Below, piece by piece: positions 23,935-32,962 of a stretch of DNA of 32,962 nt (its first letter is position 1; every line of letters begins with the position of its first letter). Origin of the DNA: an uncultured Lachnospiraceae bacterium. GTDB taxonomy: Bacteria > Bacillota > Clostridia > Lachnospirales > Lachnospiraceae. Below the pieces are notes generated by a model. The model made no database searches. It saw only the letters and a program-made list of their open reading frames with translations, and was not told the origin of the DNA. A program made the translations under genes and the position numbers. The stretch spans positions 1 through 32,962 of the forward strand of contig CAMWKB010000015.1 in the NCBI GenBank assembly GCA_947174705.1, written 5' to 3'.

Positions 23935-26900
23935 ATGGAGAAAGTAAGACGTATTTATGTAGAAAAGAAAGCGCCTTTCGCAGTAAAAGCAAGGGAGCTC
24001 AAAGAAGAAATCGGAAGCTACTTAGGAATCCGTGGCGTAAAGGACGTCAGGGTATTTATCCGTTATGATGTTGAGAATATATCGGATGAAATTTTCAACA
24101 AGGCATGCAGAACAGTATTTTCAGAGCCGCCTGTTGATATTTTATATGAAGAAAAAATTGATATACCGGAGGGCGGAAGGGGTTTCAGCGTAGAATACTT
24201 ACCCGGTCAATTTGATCAAAGGGCTGACTCTGCCGTTCAATGCGTACAGTTTTTGAAAGAGGATGAGGCACCGATTATTAAAACCGCCGTTACTTACATG
24301 TTAATCGGTGATATTTCCGATGATGAATTTGCAAAAATAAAGTCATACTGTATCAATCCCGTGGATTCAAGAGAGACCGACATGGTCAAGCCGGATACGC
24401 TGACAATGGTCTATGACGAGCCGGCGGATGTGGCAGTATTTGAGAATATACCGGATCGGGAAGATTTTATCGATATGCCCCAGGTGGAGTTAAAAGAGCT
24501 TTACGATTCTTTAGGGTTAGCCATGACCTTTAAGGATTTCCTGCATATACAGAATTATTTTGCGCATGAAGAGAAACGAAATCCAACTATGACGGAAATT
24601 CGTGTGCTTGATACTTATTGGTCGGACCACTGCCGCCACACCACTTTTTCTACGGAGTTAAAAGATGTGGAGTTTGCGGACGGATTCTATCAGAAACCGA
24701 TTAAGGATACTTATGAAAATTACCTTTCTGCCAGGGAAGAAATCTTTGCGGGAAGAGAAGATAAATTTGTCTGTCTTATGGACCTCGCGCTTATGGGTAT
24801 GCGTAAACTTAAAAAAGAAGGGAAACTGGACGATATGGAGCAGTCCGATGAAATCAACGCCTGCTCGGTAGTTGTTCCGGTGGAAATGGACTATGGGGAC
24901 GGACCTGTTACTGAGGAGTGGCTTGTCTTTTTCAAGAATGAGACACATAATCATCCTACTGAGATAGAGCCTTTTGGCGGTGCGGCAACCTGCCTTGGAG
25001 GAGCAATCCGCGATCCGCTTTCCGGACGCGGCTATGTATATCAGGCAATGCGTGTTACCGGTGCGGCAGACCCGACGGTTCCGGTTGCAGACACATTAAA
25101 AGGTAAATTGTCACAGAAGAAACTGGTAAGAGGGGCAGCCAGCGGTTATTCCTCATACGGAAACCAGATTGGACTATCGACCGGATTAGTCAAAGAAATC
25201 TATCATCCTGATTATGTGGCAAAAAGAATGGAAATCGGTGCGGTTATGGGAGCTGCGCCCAGAAAGAATGTAATTCGTGAAACTTCAGACCCGGATGATA
25301 TAATCATTCTCTTAGGCGGAAGAACTGGACGTGATGGCTGTGGAGGTGCGACGGGTTCATCAAAGGTGCATACCGAGAGTTCCATTGAGACCTGCGGAGC
25401 TGAAGTACAGAAAGGAAATGCGCCTACCGAGCGTAAGATTCAGAGGTTGTTCAGACGTGCCGAGGTAAGCCGTTTGATTAAGAAGTGTAATGATTTCGGC
25501 GCAGGCGGCGTATCGGTTGCAATCGGGGAGCTTGCGGACGGGCTGGTTGTGGATTTGGATAAGGTGCCCAAGAAATATGCAGGTTTGGACGGTACGGAGT
25601 TAGCTATTTCGGAATCACAGGAGAGGATGGCGGTAGTTGTTTCTCCTAAGGATGTGGAAGAGTTTCTGTCTTATGCTAACGAAGAAAATCTTGAAGCTGT
25701 AGCTGTTGCAGTGGTTACAAAGGAACCCAGACTGGTGCTTAAATGGCGGGGTAAGGAGATTGTTAATATTTCAAGAGCTTTCCTTGATACTAACGGAGCG
25801 CATCAGGAGACAGCGGTGCATGTGGACATGCCGGTAAAAGAAGATAATTATTTTAAGAAAGTATCAACTCCCGCGGTAGAATCCGCTCTTAAACAGGGTG
25901 ATATTAAGAAAGCATGGCTTACGCTTTTGAATGATTTAAATGTATGTTCACAGAAGGGGCTTGTGGAAATGTTTGACGCCTCAATCGGCGCAGGCAGCGT
26001 GTATATGCCGTATGGCGGTAAGTACCAGCTTACGGAAACCCAGGCTATGGTTGCGAAGCTTCCGGTACTTAAAGGAAAGACGGATACGGTTACAATGATG
26101 AGCTATGGTTTCGACCCTTATCTGTCAAGCTGGAGTCCGTATCACGGAGCTATATATGCGGTAACCGAATCAATGGCTAAGATAGTTGCAAACGGAGGGG
26201 ATTATAAGAAGATTCGATTTACATTCCAGGAATATTTCAGACGTATGACTGAAGATGCTGACCGGTGGAGTCAACCGTTTGCGGCACTGCTTGGAGCATA
26301 TGATGCACAGATTGGTTACGGTCTTCCGTCTATTGGCGGTAAGGATTCCATGTCAGGAACCTTTAATGATATAGATGTACCACCGACGCTTGTGTCATTT
26401 GCAGTTGATATAAATAAGAAACAAAATATCATAACTCCGGAACTTAAGCATTCCGGCAATAAACTGGTTAAGTTCTGCATTAAGAAAGACGAATATGATT
26501 TGCCAATCTACAACAACGTTATGGAGGTTTACGACAAGGTATTGACGCTGATGTCAGAAAAGACAATAGTGTCAGCCTATGCTATTGACTCAAAGGGTCT
26601 ATCAGCAGCGCTCAGTAAAATGGCGTTTGGTAATAAACTGGGTGTGACTATTGAGAAAGATTTGGCGGTTGAAGAGCTTTTTGCAAACGGACTGGGTGAA
26701 ATAATTGCAGAAATGCCTGCAGGGGCAGCGCAGGAGCTTGTAAAGGCTGATGCGGGATGCATTATGGTAGGTAAGGTAACTGATGAAGCCGCTTTTGTAT
26801 ATGGAGACGTAAGGATTACAATGGATGAAGCGCTTAAATCGTGGACATCCAAACTTGATAAGGTGTTCCCGTATACTGCTGACGGGGAAAAATCGACTGA

Positions 26901-27786
26901 AACAGTCAATGCAAATGAAACAGAAGCTGCATATGAAGCGCCTCTGTATGATACAAAAGAAGTATACGTATGTAAGCATAAAATAGCACGTCCTACCGTA
27001 TTTATTCCGGTATTCCCCGGAACCAACTGCGAGTATGACAGCGCGATGGCATTTGAGAGAGCGGGAGCGGACGTTATTACCAAGGTATTTAAGAACCTGA
27101 CGCCGCAGGATATTATAGATAGTGTTGAAGTTTTTGAAAAATCAATAGCTCAGTCGCAGATTATTATGTTCCCCGGAGGTTTTTCGGCAGGTGACGAACC
27201 GGACGGTTCCGCTAAATTCTTTGCTACGGCTTTTCAGAATGAGAAGATGAAGGAAGCGGTAATGAAGCTTTTAAATGAAAGGGATGGTCTTGCACTTGGA
27301 ATTTGTAACGGTTTTCAGGCACTTATTAAACTGGGACTGGTTCCCTATGGTGAAATTGTGGGACAGAAAGAAGATTCTCCTACATTAACTTTTAATACAG
27401 TTAACCGTCATATTTCCAAGATGGCATATATCAAGGTTGTATCCAATAAATCCCCGTGGCTTGCGGGAGCAGTGCTCGGGAATACTTATGTAAACCCTGC
27501 GTCACATGGTGAGGGTCGTTTTGTAGCGCCTAAGGAGTGGATAGAGAAACTTTTTGCAAACGGACAGGTGGCTACAAGATATGCAGATGCGGATGGAAAT
27601 ATAACCGCAGACGAAGAGTGGAACATCAACGGCTCATATGCCCAGATAGAAGGAATTACGTCTCCTGACGGACGCTGCCTTGGTAAGATGGCACATTCCG
27701 AAAGAAGAGGAGATGGCGTTGCTGTTAATATTTACGGCGAGCAGGATTTGAAAATATTTGAGTCAGGTGTTGCTTATTTTAAATAA
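23935..27786 (+). CDS. purL: Phosphoribosylformylglycinamidine synthase, single-chain (PurL with fused amidotransferase)
   Basis: 1283 residues; converts FGAR to FGAM with glutamine and ATP in purine synthesis. The order is a PurS-like N-terminal domain (about 1-170), a linker with the signature Y-W-S-D-H-C-R-H-T-T-F (about 228-238), two AIR-synthase-like halves (about 300-980, with K-N-E-T-H-N-H-P-T and G-G-K-D-S-M-S-G-T), and a glutaminase domain from about 1016 (V-F-P-G-T-N-C-E-Y-D) with nucleophile Cys in G-I-C-N-G-F-Q-A (about 1124) and H-G-E-G-R-F. It is the large fused form seen in proteobacteria and many clostridia, not the split PurSLQ. GGAGG lies 13 bases before the ATG, rather far. 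No purine riboswitch was seen in the 74-bp gap upstream. Confidence 0.97.
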   Translation: MEKVRRIYVEKKAPFAVKARELKEEIGSYLGIRGVKDVRVFIRYDVENISDEIFNKACRTVFSEPPVDILYEEKIDIPEGGRGFSVEYLPGQFDQRADSAVQCVQFLKEDEAPIIKTAVTYMLIGDISDDEFAKIKSYCINPVDSRETDMVKPDTLTMVYDEPADVAVFENIPDREDFIDMPQVELKELYDSLGLAMTFKDFLHIQNYFAHEEKRNPTMTEIRVLDTYWSDHCRHTTFSTELKDVEFADGFYQKPIKDTYENYLSAREEIFAGREDKFVCLMDLALMGMRKLKKEGKLDDMEQSDEINACSVVVPVEMDYGDGPVTEEWLVFFKNETHNHPTEIEPFGGAATCLGGAIRDPLSGRGYVYQAMRVTGAADPTVPVADTLKGKLSQKKLVRGAASGYSSYGNQIGLSTGLVKEIYHPDYVAKRMEIGAVMGAAPRKNVIRETSDPDDIIILLGGRTGRDGCGGATGSSKVHTESSIETCGAEVQKGNAPTERKIQRLFRRAEVSRLIKKCNDFGAGGVSVAIGELADGLVVDLDKVPKKYAGLDGTELAISESQERMAVVVSPKDVEEFLSYANEENLEAVAVAVVTKEPRLVLKWRGKEIVNISRAFLDTNGAHQETAVHVDMPVKEDNYFKKVSTPAVESALKQGDIKKAWLTLLNDLNVCSQKGLVEMFDASIGAGSVYMPYGGKYQLTETQAMVAKLPVLKGKTDTVTMMSYGFDPYLSSWSPYHGAIYAVTESMAKIVANGGDYKKIRFTFQEYFRRMTEDADRWSQPFAALLGAYDAQIGYGLPSIGGKDSMSGTFNDIDVPPTLVSFAVDINKKQNIITPELKHSGNKLVKFCIKKDEYDLPIYNNVMEVYDKVLTLMSEKTIVSAYAIDSKGLSAALSKMAFGNKLGVTIEKDLAVEELFANGLGEIIAEMPAGAAQELVKADAGCIMVGKVTDEAAFVYGDVRITMDEALKSWTSKLDKVFPYTADGEKSTETVNANETEAAYEAPLYDTKEVYVCKHKIARPTVFIPVFPGTNCEYDSAMAFERAGADVITKVFKNLTPQDIIDSVEVFEKSIAQSQIIMFPGGFSAGDEPDGSAKFFATAFQNEKMKEAVMKLLNERDGLALGICNGFQALIKLGLVPYGEIVGQKEDSPTLTFNTVNRHISKMAYIKVVSNKSPWLAGAVLGNTYVNPASHGEGRFVAPKEWIEKLFANGQVATRYADADGNITADEEWNINGSYAQIEGITSPDGRCLGKMAHSERRGDGVAVNIYGEQDLKIFESGVAYFK

Positions 27787-27794
27787 AGGTTATC

Positions 27795-27823
27795 TTGAAG
27801 AACTTAGACTCTTGTGCTATAAT
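27795..27823 (+). promoter_or_regulatory. carAB promoter
   Basis: TTGAAG (27795-27800), 17-base spacer and consensus TATAAT (27818-27823), starting right after the purL stop. Confidence 0.7.
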
Positions 27824-27840
27824 GAAACGATTGCGCAAAG
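27823..27840 (+). promoter_or_regulatory. Candidate LacI/PurR-type operator at the carAB start site
   Basis: TGAAACGATTGCGCAAAG directly follows the -10 box. It shares CGATTGCGCA with the site before the galactan operon (11396-11404 region) and agrees at 11 of 16 positions with the E. coli PurR consensus as I recall it. It is one base short of a proper CcpA cre. Confidence 0.4.
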
Positions 27841-27870
27841 AGAATATACAGAGAGGAAACAGGTGGCGGA

Positions 27871-29055
27871 ATGAAGGCATTTTTAATTTTGGAAGATGGA
27901 ACCGTATTTGAAGGTATCCATATTGGCGCTGATAAAGAAATCATCAGTGAAGTTGTTTTTAATACCTCCATGGTGGGTTATCTGGAAGTTTTGACCGACC
28001 CTTCCTATGCGGGACAGGCTGTGTGCATGACTTATCCATTGATAGGAAACTATGGAGTATGCAGGGAAGATATGGAGTCGGAACGTGCTTGGCCCGATGG
28101 GTTTATTGTCAGGGAGCTTAGCAGAATGCCCAGTAATTTCAGATGCGATATGACTATTCAGGAGTTTCTTGAAGAGAATAACGTCGCAGGAATTGCTAAA
28201 ATTGATACAAGGGCACTTACTAAAATCCTTCGTGAAAAGGGTACAATGAACGGAATGATCACCACTGATGAGAACTATAAGCTGGATGAGATTATTCCTA
28301 AATTGAAAGAGTATAAATCCGAAAAAACTGTAGAAACCGTAACCTGTAAAGATAAATATGAGTTAAAAGGAAGTAAAGACTTATCAGAGAACGGTCCTAT
28401 TACAGGAACTGCCCGTTTTGTGGCTAAAGATTATGAAGCCGGCAAGCGTGAAATGCGGCCGAGCATGGTGCGTGAAATTACCGGACAGGGCCTCAAGGTA
28501 GCATTGCTTAATCTGGGTTCTAAGAATAATATAGCGAAATCCCTTGCTGCAAGAGGCTGTGATGTAACCGTATATCCGGCTTTTACCACGGCGCAGGAGA
28601 TTATAGCGGATGCTCCCGATGGCATCATGATAAGTAACGGACCGGGAGACCCGAAAGATTGTGAAAGTATTATCAAAGAAATTAAGAAGTTGTATGATAC
28701 CGATATACCTATTTTTGCAATCTGTTTAGGGCATCAGTTGATGGCGCTTGCAACAGGCGGGGACACTTTTAAGATGAAGTACGGACACAGGGGTGGAAAT
28801 CATCCGGTAAAAGAATTGGAGACAGGAAGAGTTTATATTTCATCGCAGAATCATGGATATGTGGTAGATATGGATAAACTTGACCCTAAAGTGGCTACTC
28901 CGGCATATGTAAATGTAAATGACGGCACAAACGAGGGACTTAACTATACCGGCAAGAATATTTTTACCGTACAGTTCCATCCGGAAGCATGTCCGGGTCC
29001 TCAGGATTCGGTTGACTTGTTTGGTAAATTTATTGCGATGATGAGGAGGGTGTGA
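27871..29055 (+). CDS. carA: Carbamoyl-phosphate synthase small (glutaminase) subunit
   Basis: 394 residues. Residues about 1-150 form the CarA N-terminal domain (L-I-L-E-D-G-T-V-F-E-G, N-T-S-M-V-G-Y-L-E-V-L-T-D-P-S-Y). The C-terminal class I amidotransferase has nucleophile C285 in A-I-C-L-G-H-Q, with H370 and E372 in Q-F-H-P-E-A. It supplies ammonia from glutamine to CarB for pyrimidine and arginine synthesis. It is slightly longer than the usual 350-385 residues because of a charged stretch (about 185-200) before the glutaminase, and the strand usually reading D-x-G-x-K-x-N reads N-L-G-S-K-N-N. AGGTGGCGGA precedes the ATG. One base separates its stop from carB. Confidence 0.97.
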   Translation: MKAFLILEDGTVFEGIHIGADKEIISEVVFNTSMVGYLEVLTDPSYAGQAVCMTYPLIGNYGVCREDMESERAWPDGFIVRELSRMPSNFRCDMTIQEFLEENNVAGIAKIDTRALTKILREKGTMNGMITTDENYKLDEIIPKLKEYKSEKTVETVTCKDKYELKGSKDLSENGPITGTARFVAKDYEAGKREMRPSMVREITGQGLKVALLNLGSKNNIAKSLAARGCDVTVYPAFTTAQEIIADAPDGIMISNGPGDPKDCESIIKEIKKLYDTDIPIFAICLGHQLMALATGGDTFKMKYGHRGGNHPVKELETGRVYISSQNHGYVVDMDKLDPKVATPAYVNVNDGTNEGLNYTGKNIFTVQFHPEACPGPQDSVDLFGKFIAMMRRV

Positions 29056-29056
29056 G

Positions 29057-32000
29057 ATGCCAAAGAATCCAAATGTAAAAAGAGTATTGGTTATAGGTTC
29101 GGGACCGATTGTAATCGGGCAGGCAGCAGAGTTTGACTATGCGGGTACGCAGGCATGTCGATCCCTTAAAGAAGAAGGCATGGAAGTTATTCTTGTTAAC
29201 TCCAATCCGGCAACAATTATGACGGATGGGGATATCGCGGATAAGGTTTATATTGAACCGTTGACTGCTAAGGTTTTAGAGCAGATCATTATTAAAGTAA
29301 AGCCGGACAGTCTTTTACCCAACATGGGCGGACAGGCCGGATTAAACCTCGGTATGGAATTGGATGAGACCGGTTTCTTAGCTGAGCACGGCGTAACGTT
29401 ACTGGGTACGACTGCAAAAACGATTAAGAAGGCCGAAGACAGGCTTGAATTTAAGGAAACTATGGAAAAAATAGGGGAGCCATGTGCGCCATCCCTTGTT
29501 GTTGAAAATATACAGGACGGTATTGATTTTGCAAATGAAATCGGCTATCCGGTGGTGCTTCGTCCGGCATATACTCTGGGCGGTTCAGGCGGCGGTATTG
29601 CCAATGACCAGAAAGAATTAGAAGAAATTCTTGCCAACGGTCTTAGGCTTTCCCGCGTGGGACAGGTTCTGGTGGAGCGCTGTATTGCAGGCTGGAAAGA
29701 AATTGAGTATGAGGTTATACGTGACGGAGCCGGAAACTGTATTACCGTATGTAGTATGGAAAATGTTGATCCGGTGGGAGTTCATACAGGTGACAGTATT
29801 GTCGTAGCGCCTGCCCAGACTTTGGGAGACAAAGAGTATCATATGCTCAGGAGCGCGGCGCTCAATATTATTAATGAGCTGGAAATTACAGGCGGTTGTA
29901 ACGTGCAGTTTGCCCTGCATCCCACCAGCTTTGAATATTGCGTAATTGAGGTTAATCCCCGTGTCAGCCGTTCATCGGCCCTGGCTTCTAAGGCGACAGG
30001 CTATCCTATTGCCAAGGTTGCTGCTAAAATTGCGCTTGGTTATAACCTTGACGAAATCAGAAACGCAATTACCGGTAAGACCTTTGCAAGTTTTGAGCCG
30101 ACAATCGATTACTGCGTGTTAAAAATACCCAGACTGCCTTTTGATAAGTTTATTACGGCAAAACGTACATTGACAACACAGATGAAGGCGACCGGAGAGG
30201 TTATGAGTATATGTGATAACTTTGAAGGTGCGATGATGAAGGCGATCCGTTCATTAGAGCAGCATGTGGACTGCCTGCGCAGCTATGATTTTACAGACTT
30301 GTCCAAAGAAGAGCTTATTGAGCGTATGAAAACCGTGGACGATCAGAGAATATATATCATTGCCGAAGCGATAAGAAAAGGCGTGGATTATGATACTATA
30401 TTCAATATTACGATGATTGATAAATGGTTTATAGATAAGATTGCGATTTTGACAGAGATGGAAGATGCGCTTGAAAAAGGCCCGCTTACCGTAGAATTGT
30501 TAAAAGAAGCTAAACGTATGGAGTTTCCGGATAATGTCATTGCAAGACTTACCGGCAAGCCCGAAGATGAAATCAAGAAAATGCGTTATGATAACGGCAT
30601 TGTTGCAGCTTTTAAAATGGTTGATACCTGTGCTGCTGAATTTGAAGCAGCCACACCCTACTATTATTCAGTATTTGGCTCGGAAACAGAAGTTGCAGAG
30701 ACCAATCCTAAGAAAAAAGTATTGGTGCTGGGTTCAGGTCCAATTCGTATAGGACAGGGTATAGAGTTCGATTATTGTTCGGTTCATGCCACATGGGCAT
30801 TTTCCAAGGCCGGATATGAGACTATTATAATTAACAATAACCCTGAAACCGTAAGTACGGACTTCGATATTGCGGATAAGCTTTATTTTGAGCCGTTAAC
30901 ACCGGAAGATGTAGAGAATATCGTTAATATAGAAAAACCTGACGGTGCGGTAGTACAGTTTGGCGGTCAGACAGCAATTAAGCTGACGGAGAGCCTTATG
31001 AAGATGGGCGTGCCGATTCTCGGAACTCAGGCCGAAGACGTAGACGCCGCGGAGGACAGGGAATTATTTGATAAAATACTGGAAGAGACCGAAATCCCAA
31101 GGGCAGCAGGCGGAACCGTATATACGGCTGAAGAAGCCAAAGAGGTTGCTAACAGGCTTGGATATCCTGTTTTGGTAAGACCTTCTTATGTACTTGGCGG
31201 TCAGGGTATGCAAATTGCTATTTCGGATAAGGAAATTGAAGAGTTTATGGCGGTTATCAACCGTTATGAGCAGGACCATCCGATTCTGGTAGACAAATAC
31301 CTTCAGGGAAAAGAATTGGAGGTAGACGCCGTATGCGACGGTACTGATATTCTTATTCCGGGAATTATGGAGCACATAGAGAGAACGGGAGTTCACTCGG
31401 GTGACAGTATCTCCGTATATCCAGCTCCGACCGTCAGTGAAAAGGTTAAGGAAACTATTGCGGAATACTCCAGAAGACTGGCTAAGGCACTACACGTAAT
31501 AGGGTTAATTAATATACAGTTTATCGCAGTAAATGACGAGGTTTACGTAATCGAGGTTAATCCCCGTTCATCGCGTACCGTTCCTTATATAAGCAAGGTT
31601 ACAGGAATACCGATAGTAGATTTGGCTACGGAGGTAATTATAGGTAAAAAGATTCGCGAGCTTGGATATGAACCCGGCTTACAGCCGCCGGCAGATTACT
31701 TTGCAATTAAGATGCCCGTATTCTCATTTGAAAAAATATACGGTGCTGAAATCAGCTTAGGACCCGAAATGAAATCCACAGGCGAATGTCTCGGTATATC
31801 CAAGACCTTTAACGAAGCTCTTTATAAGGCTTTCCTGGGCGCAGGAGTCAATCTGCCCAAGTATAAGCGTATGATCATTACCGTAAAAGACGCTGATAAG
31901 GGAGAAGCTATCGAGGTTGCAAGACGCTTTGAAAAGCTTGGCTATAAGATATACGCTACCAGAAGTACATCGGCAGCATTGAACGACGCCGGTGTGAAAG

Positions 32001-32266
32001 CCAGAAAAGTCAATAAAATTCAACAGGAATCACCTACGGTTATGGACCTTATCTTAGGTCATGAAATTGACCTTGTAATTGATACGCCGACACAGGGACG
32101 CGACAAGAGCAGGGACGGTTTCTTGATCAGAAGAACCGCGATTGAGACAGGAGTATACTGTATAACGGCAATGGATACGGCTACGGCGCTTGTTTCCAGT
32201 CTGGAGAATGAGGCGTCGCAAGGGGAACTTAATTTGGTGGATATTGCGACTATTGCGAAGAGATAG
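29057..32266 (+). CDS. carB: Carbamoyl-phosphate synthase large subunit
   Basis: 1069 residues, full length. Two homologous ATP-grasp halves (about 1-545 and 546-930) each open with V-L-V-x-G-S-G-P-I-x-I-G-Q-x-x-E-F-D-Y and carry the R-P-S/A-Y-x-L-G-G loop and E-V-N-P-R-x-S-R. An MGS-like allosteric domain ends the protein (about 935-1069, D-T-P-T-Q-G-R-D-K-S-R-D-G-F). The first half phosphorylates bicarbonate, the second carbamate. GAGGAGGGTG within the end of carA is its ribosome site. No separate terminator was recognised; the 240-bp palindrome begins 34 bases downstream. Confidence 0.98.
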   Translation: MPKNPNVKRVLVIGSGPIVIGQAAEFDYAGTQACRSLKEEGMEVILVNSNPATIMTDGDIADKVYIEPLTAKVLEQIIIKVKPDSLLPNMGGQAGLNLGMELDETGFLAEHGVTLLGTTAKTIKKAEDRLEFKETMEKIGEPCAPSLVVENIQDGIDFANEIGYPVVLRPAYTLGGSGGGIANDQKELEEILANGLRLSRVGQVLVERCIAGWKEIEYEVIRDGAGNCITVCSMENVDPVGVHTGDSIVVAPAQTLGDKEYHMLRSAALNIINELEITGGCNVQFALHPTSFEYCVIEVNPRVSRSSALASKATGYPIAKVAAKIALGYNLDEIRNAITGKTFASFEPTIDYCVLKIPRLPFDKFITAKRTLTTQMKATGEVMSICDNFEGAMMKAIRSLEQHVDCLRSYDFTDLSKEELIERMKTVDDQRIYIIAEAIRKGVDYDTIFNITMIDKWFIDKIAILTEMEDALEKGPLTVELLKEAKRMEFPDNVIARLTGKPEDEIKKMRYDNGIVAAFKMVDTCAAEFEAATPYYYSVFGSETEVAETNPKKKVLVLGSGPIRIGQGIEFDYCSVHATWAFSKAGYETIIINNNPETVSTDFDIADKLYFEPLTPEDVENIVNIEKPDGAVVQFGGQTAIKLTESLMKMGVPILGTQAEDVDAAEDRELFDKILEETEIPRAAGGTVYTAEEAKEVANRLGYPVLVRPSYVLGGQGMQIAISDKEIEEFMAVINRYEQDHPILVDKYLQGKELEVDAVCDGTDILIPGIMEHIERTGVHSGDSISVYPAPTVSEKVKETIAEYSRRLAKALHVIGLINIQFIAVNDEVYVIEVNPRSSRTVPYISKVTGIPIVDLATEVIIGKKIRELGYEPGLQPPADYFAIKMPVFSFEKIYGAEISLGPEMKSTGECLGISKTFNEALYKAFLGAGVNLPKYKRMIITVKDADKGEAIEVARRFEKLGYKIYATRSTSAALNDAGVKARKVNKIQQESPTVMDLILGHEIDLVIDTPTQGRDKSRDGFLIRRTAIETGVYCITAMDTATALVSSLENEASQGELNLVDIATIAKR

Positions 32267-32300
32267 AGGGGGCAGATTGCACGATGGGATTGGCTGTGGG

Positions 32301-32540
32301 GCCGCCGCATCTATATATTAAGCTGTACCTATGACGTTGTTCGGAAAGTAAGAAATTCTAAACATTCCTACTTGGGTTGTGAAAAAAGGACGCAAGCGGG
32401 GCAAATTCGCCATCCATGGCTCAGTTGCCCCTTTTCGGAACATCGTGTTCCGAAATTGCTGAGTTCCTAAATAGGAATGTTAAGAATTTCTAATTTCCTT
32501 CCAAAGACATAGTTACAGATTAATATATAGATGCGGCGGC
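32301..32540. repeat. 240-bp palindromic element with about 75-bp arms
   Basis: The outer arms pair perfectly for 21 bp (32301-32321 with 32520-32540), then continue with mismatches; AGAAATTCTAAACATTCCTA (32351-32370) pairs at 19 of 20 positions with 32472-32491. The centre holds two more hairpins, GGGGCAA/TTGCCCC (32398-32404 with 32425-32431) and the perfect TTTCGGAACA-TCG-TGTTCCGAAA (32433-32455). It has no coding frame of note and no T-tract. It fills most of the 408-bp gap between carB and queH. The remaining 32541-32674 shows nothing I can name beyond A-rich sequence. It is probably a MITE-like or structured-RNA element. Confidence 0.75.
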
Positions 32541-32674
32541 ATCGGCAGACGATTCTACCCCCCAAAAAAATCTGCTACATCATTTTTTATATGCACCGTC
32601 TGGCATCTGAATGTTAAAAAGAAATGAATCGCAATAAAAGAAATAAATATAGCAAGAAATAAACGTAATTAGAA

Positions 32675-32962
32675 ATGAATAGCATAAGAAATTATCAGAA
32701 AGAACTGGACAATATAATAGAAGAGATTACTGGTAGGATGTCCGATTTAGAGGCATATGAACCACCGAGGCTTTTGCTGCATAGTTGTTGTGCTCCTTGT
32801 AGTAGTTATGTTTTGGAATATTTGCGACGTTTTTTTAGAATTACGGTGTTCTATTATAATCCTGATATTTCTATGCAAGAGGCATATATGAAACGTGTAG
32901 CGGAGCAGAAGAGGCTGATTGCGGCGTATAATGAAAGTCTGAAGCAGGGACCGCATTCCCAG
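32675..32962 (+). CDS. queH: Epoxyqueuosine reductase QueH, N-terminal part
   Basis: 96 codons from the ATG at 32675 to the window edge, open throughout; an in-frame TAA at 32666-32668 limits the start. N-Y-Q-K-E-L-D-N-I-I-E-E-I is followed by L-L-L-H-S-C-C-A-P-C-S-S-Y-V-L-E-Y-L (C38, C39, C42), I-T-V-F-Y-Y-N-P-D-I and the E-Q-K-R-L-I helix, the usual opening of QueH (formerly DUF208). It reduces epoxyqueuosine to queuosine in tRNA using metal sites built from these cysteines. The ribosome site is weak. The second half, with the remaining cysteines, is outside the window. Confidence 0.92.
   Translation, partial: MNSIRNYQKELDNIIEEITGRMSDLEAYEPPRLLLHSCCAPCSSYVLEYLRRFFRITVFYYNPDISMQEAYMKRVAEQKRLIAAYNESLKQGPHSQ

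Noticed and set aside
27821-27840. CcpA cre site at the carAB promoter
   Set aside because: The half-site spacing before the central CG is one base short of the cre consensus; a LacI/PurR-type site fits better.

Overview
The window looks like an ordinary chromosomal segment from a gut-type clostridium, most likely Lachnospiraceae. The evidence is moderately low G+C, strong GGAGG-type ribosome binding sites, a large single-chain PurL fused to its amidotransferase domain, a gan-type galactan locus, and many rho-independent terminators. No phage, insertion sequence, CRISPR array or rRNA was seen. The species assignment is inference from gene content only.

Layout. 1-5.3 kb (+): the 3' end of radA, an LCP-family cell-wall ligase, and a two-gene ABC exporter whose nucleotide-binding domains form one degenerate and one consensus ATP site. 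A 197-bp imperfect palindrome separates the two exporter genes. 5.3-7.8 kb (-): tRNA-Trp behind two tandem promoters, a lipoprotein, and an HTH protein of unknown role, followed by a long hairpin element. 7.9-18.6 kb: a galactan/galacto-oligosaccharide locus. A GH42 beta-galactosidase (-) diverges from a LacI-type regulator (+). Downstream lie a 613-residue protein of unknown function, a four-cysteine zinc-ribbon protein, a GH53 galactanase with no signal peptide, a sugar-binding lipoprotein and two permeases. No ATPase gene is present, so a shared MsmX-type ATPase is expected. 18.8-20.1 kb: an OFA-type MFS transporter. 20.2-23.9 kb: a 754-residue cyclic-nucleotide-binding-domain protein (-) diverging from a small hypothetical protein and a TetR regulator (+). 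Each divergent transcript starts with a copy of the same two-hairpin element. 23.9-32.3 kb (+): purL, carA, carB. 32.3-32.5 kb: a 240-bp palindrome. 32.7 kb to the end: the 5' part of queH.

How the genes work together. The 8-18.5 kb locus fits import of galacto-oligosaccharides, intracellular cutting by GH53 and GH42, and repression by the LacI protein. Candidate operators with a TTGCGCA half-site sit just downstream of the -10 boxes of both transcription units. A very similar site lies at the same place in the carAB promoter. purL and carAB supply purine and pyrimidine synthesis.

Least explained content: the 613-residue protein and its zinc-ribbon partner inside the galactan operon, the paired 5'-leader hairpins at 22.5-22.8 kb, the large cNMP-domain protein, and the three long palindromes (3.3, 7.7 and 32.3 kb).
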